From JBOGJG01 sp050747825 (GTDB lineage: Bacteria; Acidobacteriota; UBA6911; RPQK01; JBOGJG01): 23,255 nucleotides of DNA. The DNA is taken from positions 1 to 23,255 of the forward strand of contig JBOGJG010000120.1 of NCBI GenBank assembly GCA_050747825.1. The letters run 5' to 3'. A program made the position numbers and the translations under genes. The notes under the pieces are model-generated. The model was not told the origin of the DNA, did no database searches, and was given only the letters and a program-made list of their open reading frames with translations. Below, piece after piece: positions 21,873 through 23,255 of the stretch (the first letter of the stretch is position 1; each line of letters opens with the position of its first letter).

Positions 21873-22200
21873 CTAAACTCTAACCAGCAACCTACGAGAC
21901 AAACCGATCAGGGCGACGGCTGCGAAAGTCCAAACGTAGAGGTAACGGTCGTGCAATCTGAACCGCAGGGCGTCGAAGACCAGCACCGTCAACGGGCCGT
22001 ACTGCAGGAAGTTAAACCGCTTGGCAGGAACCGTCAAGTGCCTCAGGGCGTAAGCGAGCACCAGCGCGCCCCATTCGAGCAAACAGTCTCACATACAGCG
22101 AATACGCCACCGTCAGAGTCGAGTAGAGAAACACGGTATAAACCCCGACAGCGACCCAGGCCCTGCCCGGGGATGAGAAAACACCACGCTCAATGTTCAT
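21873..22200 (-). pseudogene. Frame-broken VanZ-like membrane protein gene
   Basis: Two minus-strand frames fit one gene. The first, from ATG 22200, reads MNIERGVFSSPGRAWVAVG then VYTVFLYSTLTVAYSLYVRLF, one membrane helix. Around 22075-22083 the sense passes to the next frame: LEWGALVLAYALRHLTV, RFNFLQYGPLTVLVFDALR and YLYVWTFAAVALIGL, two more hydrophobic segments. RFNFLQYGPLTVLVFDALR recalls VanZ-family proteins, where a polar helix of the type H-F-x-E-Y-G-x-L precedes an ALR element. The expected C-terminal DE-x-x-Q and P-R residues are missing, since the frame stops after RRLLVRV. A single-base frameshift is enough to split it; this may be true decay or a sequencing error. The family call is tentative. 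Confidence 0.45.
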
Positions 22201-22283
22201 GCTGGAGTCAAAGGCAAAACTCGCGCCACTCGCTCCAGCACTCCTGGCGAGAGTGCCCCGTCCCTGCGTGCCGTTGCGGTCAC

Positions 22284-22649
22284 TCAGCGATCAGCTTCAA
22301 ACAAAGACGTGTGATGGGCTTCGATGTGCTTCCAGAAGGGATGGCCCAATCCTTTCATTTGCCCCACTTCCTCGAGGGTATAGACGAGAAGATCCATCGC
22401 AACGGGAAAGGCGAACCGTCGAAATCCCTCAGCGCGGTCGAGAAAGCGCTCGCCGGAGCTCTCAACGATCAAGACCAGATCGATGTCGCTGAACGGTCCA
22501 AAGTCCTGTCGGTGATACGATCCGATGAGCCAGACCGCGCGCAACTCTGGTCTGGCGCGCCACTCCTGCACCAGCGAACGCAGGGCCTGTCGGACCCTCG
22601 CCGGCTCAGATTCAAAGACCTTCACAGAACCGTATGATTTGATCTGCAT
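22284..22649 (-). CDS. MNT-type nucleotidyltransferase (antitoxin of a HEPN-MNT pair)
   Basis: A 121-residue minimal nucleotidyltransferase. The fold signature is LIGSYHRQDFGPFSDIDLVLI, with Gly43-Ser44 and the metal-binding Asp55 and Asp57. The third carboxylate is Asp86 in VAMDLLVYT. All three are present, so it should be active. In studied HEPN-MNT (HepT-MntA, type VII) systems, the MNT enzyme transfers AMP onto a tyrosine of the HEPN toxin and silences it. Here the two genes overlap by 38 bases, MNT second, typical of such pairs. GGAGG lies 13 bases before the ATG at 22649, a loose fit; translation is probably coupled to the HEPN gene. It lies in the accessory-looking right end of the window. 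Confidence 0.88.
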   Translation of the reverse strand: MQIKSYGSVKVFESEPARVRQALRSLVQEWRARPELRAVWLIGSYHRQDFGPFSDIDLVLIVESSGERFLDRAEGFRRFAFPVAMDLLVYTLEEVGQMKGLGHPFWKHIEAHHTSLFEADR

Positions 22650-22992
22650 CCCGGATCGCCCCCTCCGCGTCCTGGATCACATAATAGTCTGCGGGCGTAC
22701 CGCTTGCAAAGCCGTTGGGATAGCGTGAAGGGATGTAGTGCTTGTCCAGCCGCTTTGCAGCGTCCGCGATCTCAGACGGAACCAATACTTCCTGCCCGAG
22801 GGCCTGGCATAGCGCCACGACCGAATGGCCCCAGCCCTCCTTGCCACGCTTGAGGAAGGTTGCCTTCAACGATTTCTCCGCCGCCTGCTGCGCCGCAAAA
22901 CAGGACCACTCGTAATCGCCCGAACCCTTGGCGTGGACGGCATGCTGCAGGTCTTTCTTCGCCTGCCGCATCCAGTCAGTCGCCCGATTCAT
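22612..22992 (-). CDS. HEPN-domain protein (putative toxin of a HEPN-MNT pair)
   Basis: A 126-residue all-helical HEPN protein. The N-terminal helix pair has WMRQAKKDLQHAV and the typical WSCFAAQQAAEKSLKA segment. The C-terminal part has RLDKHYIPSRYPNG, the Y-I-P-x-R-Y-P variant common in the COG2250-like group, rather than a clean R-x4-6-H ribonuclease motif (Arg81 and His85 are three residues apart). Activity as an RNase is therefore uncertain. Tyr86 or Tyr91 could be the site modified by the partner MNT enzyme, by analogy. It is first in the pair. The ATG at 22992 has no ribosome site, and a TGCTAACTT box ends six bases before it, pointing to a leaderless message. Known roles of such pairs are toxin-antitoxin and phage defence; the role here is inferred. 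Confidence 0.88.
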   Translation of the reverse strand: MNRATDWMRQAKKDLQHAVHAKGSGDYEWSCFAAQQAAEKSLKATFLKRGKEGWGHSVVALCQALGQEVLVPSEIADAAKRLDKHYIPSRYPNGFASGTPADYYVIQDAEGAIRDADQIIRFCEGL

Positions 22993-22998
22993 GGCACC

Positions 22999-23007
22999 AA
23001 GTTAGCA
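22999..23007 (-). promoter_or_regulatory. Extended -10-like box upstream of the HEPN gene
   Basis: Read on the minus strand, TGC TAACTT ends six bases before the ATG. The hexamer matches TATAAT at only three positions, but TGC and the TAnnnT pattern agree with boxes before other starts in this window. No -35 was found. Confidence 0.3.
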
Positions 23008-23255
23008 CGAGTGCGCCGGGGTTCGATAGTTCCCACTTGCCGGTGCGTTCCGATATCATCGAGTCGTTACCGCGGCGGCCAGATGGGCGCGGGCTCGGGG
23101 TGCGTGGGGCCGCTTACTCAAAAGCAGACTGATATTGATTAATCGAAAAGCAAAACCAGTCACGAATGACACGAATGAACGCGAAATCCGTTGGTACGAA
23201 TTTGCGCCCTGGCGCAAAAGTGGTCGCGCTGCCAACCCGGTACGATCGACCTACG
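23008..23255. other. Right edge without a gene
   Basis: About 250 bases upstream of the HEPN gene. Frames that are open here have no homology I recognise and run against the HEPN gene. The only structure seen is the short tandem repeat at 23161-23187. Confidence 0.4.
23161..23187. repeat. Tandem 9-base repeat
   Basis: CACGAATGA, CACGAATGA and the degenerate ACGCGAAAT follow directly. Similar CACGAATGA strings occur between genes in many environmental genomes, from memory. No function is assigned. Confidence 0.55.

Noticed and set aside
21858..22637. A 259-codon plus-strand frame across the VanZ-like remnant and the MNT gene
   Set aside because: Its composition is rich in Gln, Arg and Ser with no fold signature. 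The minus strand has a complete MNT active site over the same bases.
1..23255. CRISPR arrays, tRNA or rRNA genes, and transposase genes
   Set aside because: I saw no evenly spaced direct repeats with spacers, no cloverleaf, no rRNA-like sequence, and no transposase motif on either strand. The short repeats found do not amount to any of these.

Overview
This window looks like chromosomal DNA from an environmental bacterium, most likely an Acidobacteriota member. The strongest pointers are two adjacent secreted proteins of the acidobacterial VWFA-related type, a CHASE2 adenylate cyclase, a large secreted acetylxylan-esterase-like hydrolase, and GC-rich palindromic repeats both between genes and inside genes. 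The phylum is an inference from gene content; the window contains no rRNA or tRNA gene to test it.

Layout. Positions 1-415 hold no intact gene, only a decayed fragment and a GC hairpin. A minus-strand pair follows: a secreted M48 metalloprotease (1445-2590) and a secreted protein of unknown function (416-1405). Divergent to it is a CHASE2-class III adenylate cyclase (2685-4643). Its end abuts a stranded C-terminal fragment of a GH63/MGH1-like glycosidase. Next come a secreted two-repeat protein of unknown function (4749-5651, minus) and a divergent secreted alpha/beta hydrolase (5821-7686), whose end overlaps the end of purA. The trxA-purA pair (minus) diverges from an rsmA-rnj-ftsK run (plus). 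Two tandem VWFA proteins follow ftsK, then a strong palindrome/terminator, then the tightly packed ilvE-pilT-alaS run. A soluble lytic transglycosylase gene (21036-21713) ends the housekeeping part.

The last 1.5 kb is accessory in character. It carries a frame-broken VanZ-like membrane gene, a HEPN-MNT toxin-antitoxin-type pair, and about 250 bases with only a short tandem repeat.

Three themes cut across the genes. First, several starts (cyclase, rnj, first VWFA gene, ilvE, HEPN, probably the transglycosylase) lack a clear Shine-Dalgarno sequence but have a -10-like box only 4-11 bases upstream, which suggests leaderless mRNAs. Second, palindromic or period-7 repeats sit next to, and in two cases inside, coding sequence: an in-frame palindrome in the ftsK linker, and a palindrome that supplies the tail and stop codon of the second VWFA gene. 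Third, gene remnants at 118-324, 4642-4731 and 21873-22200 show ongoing gene loss between conserved blocks.
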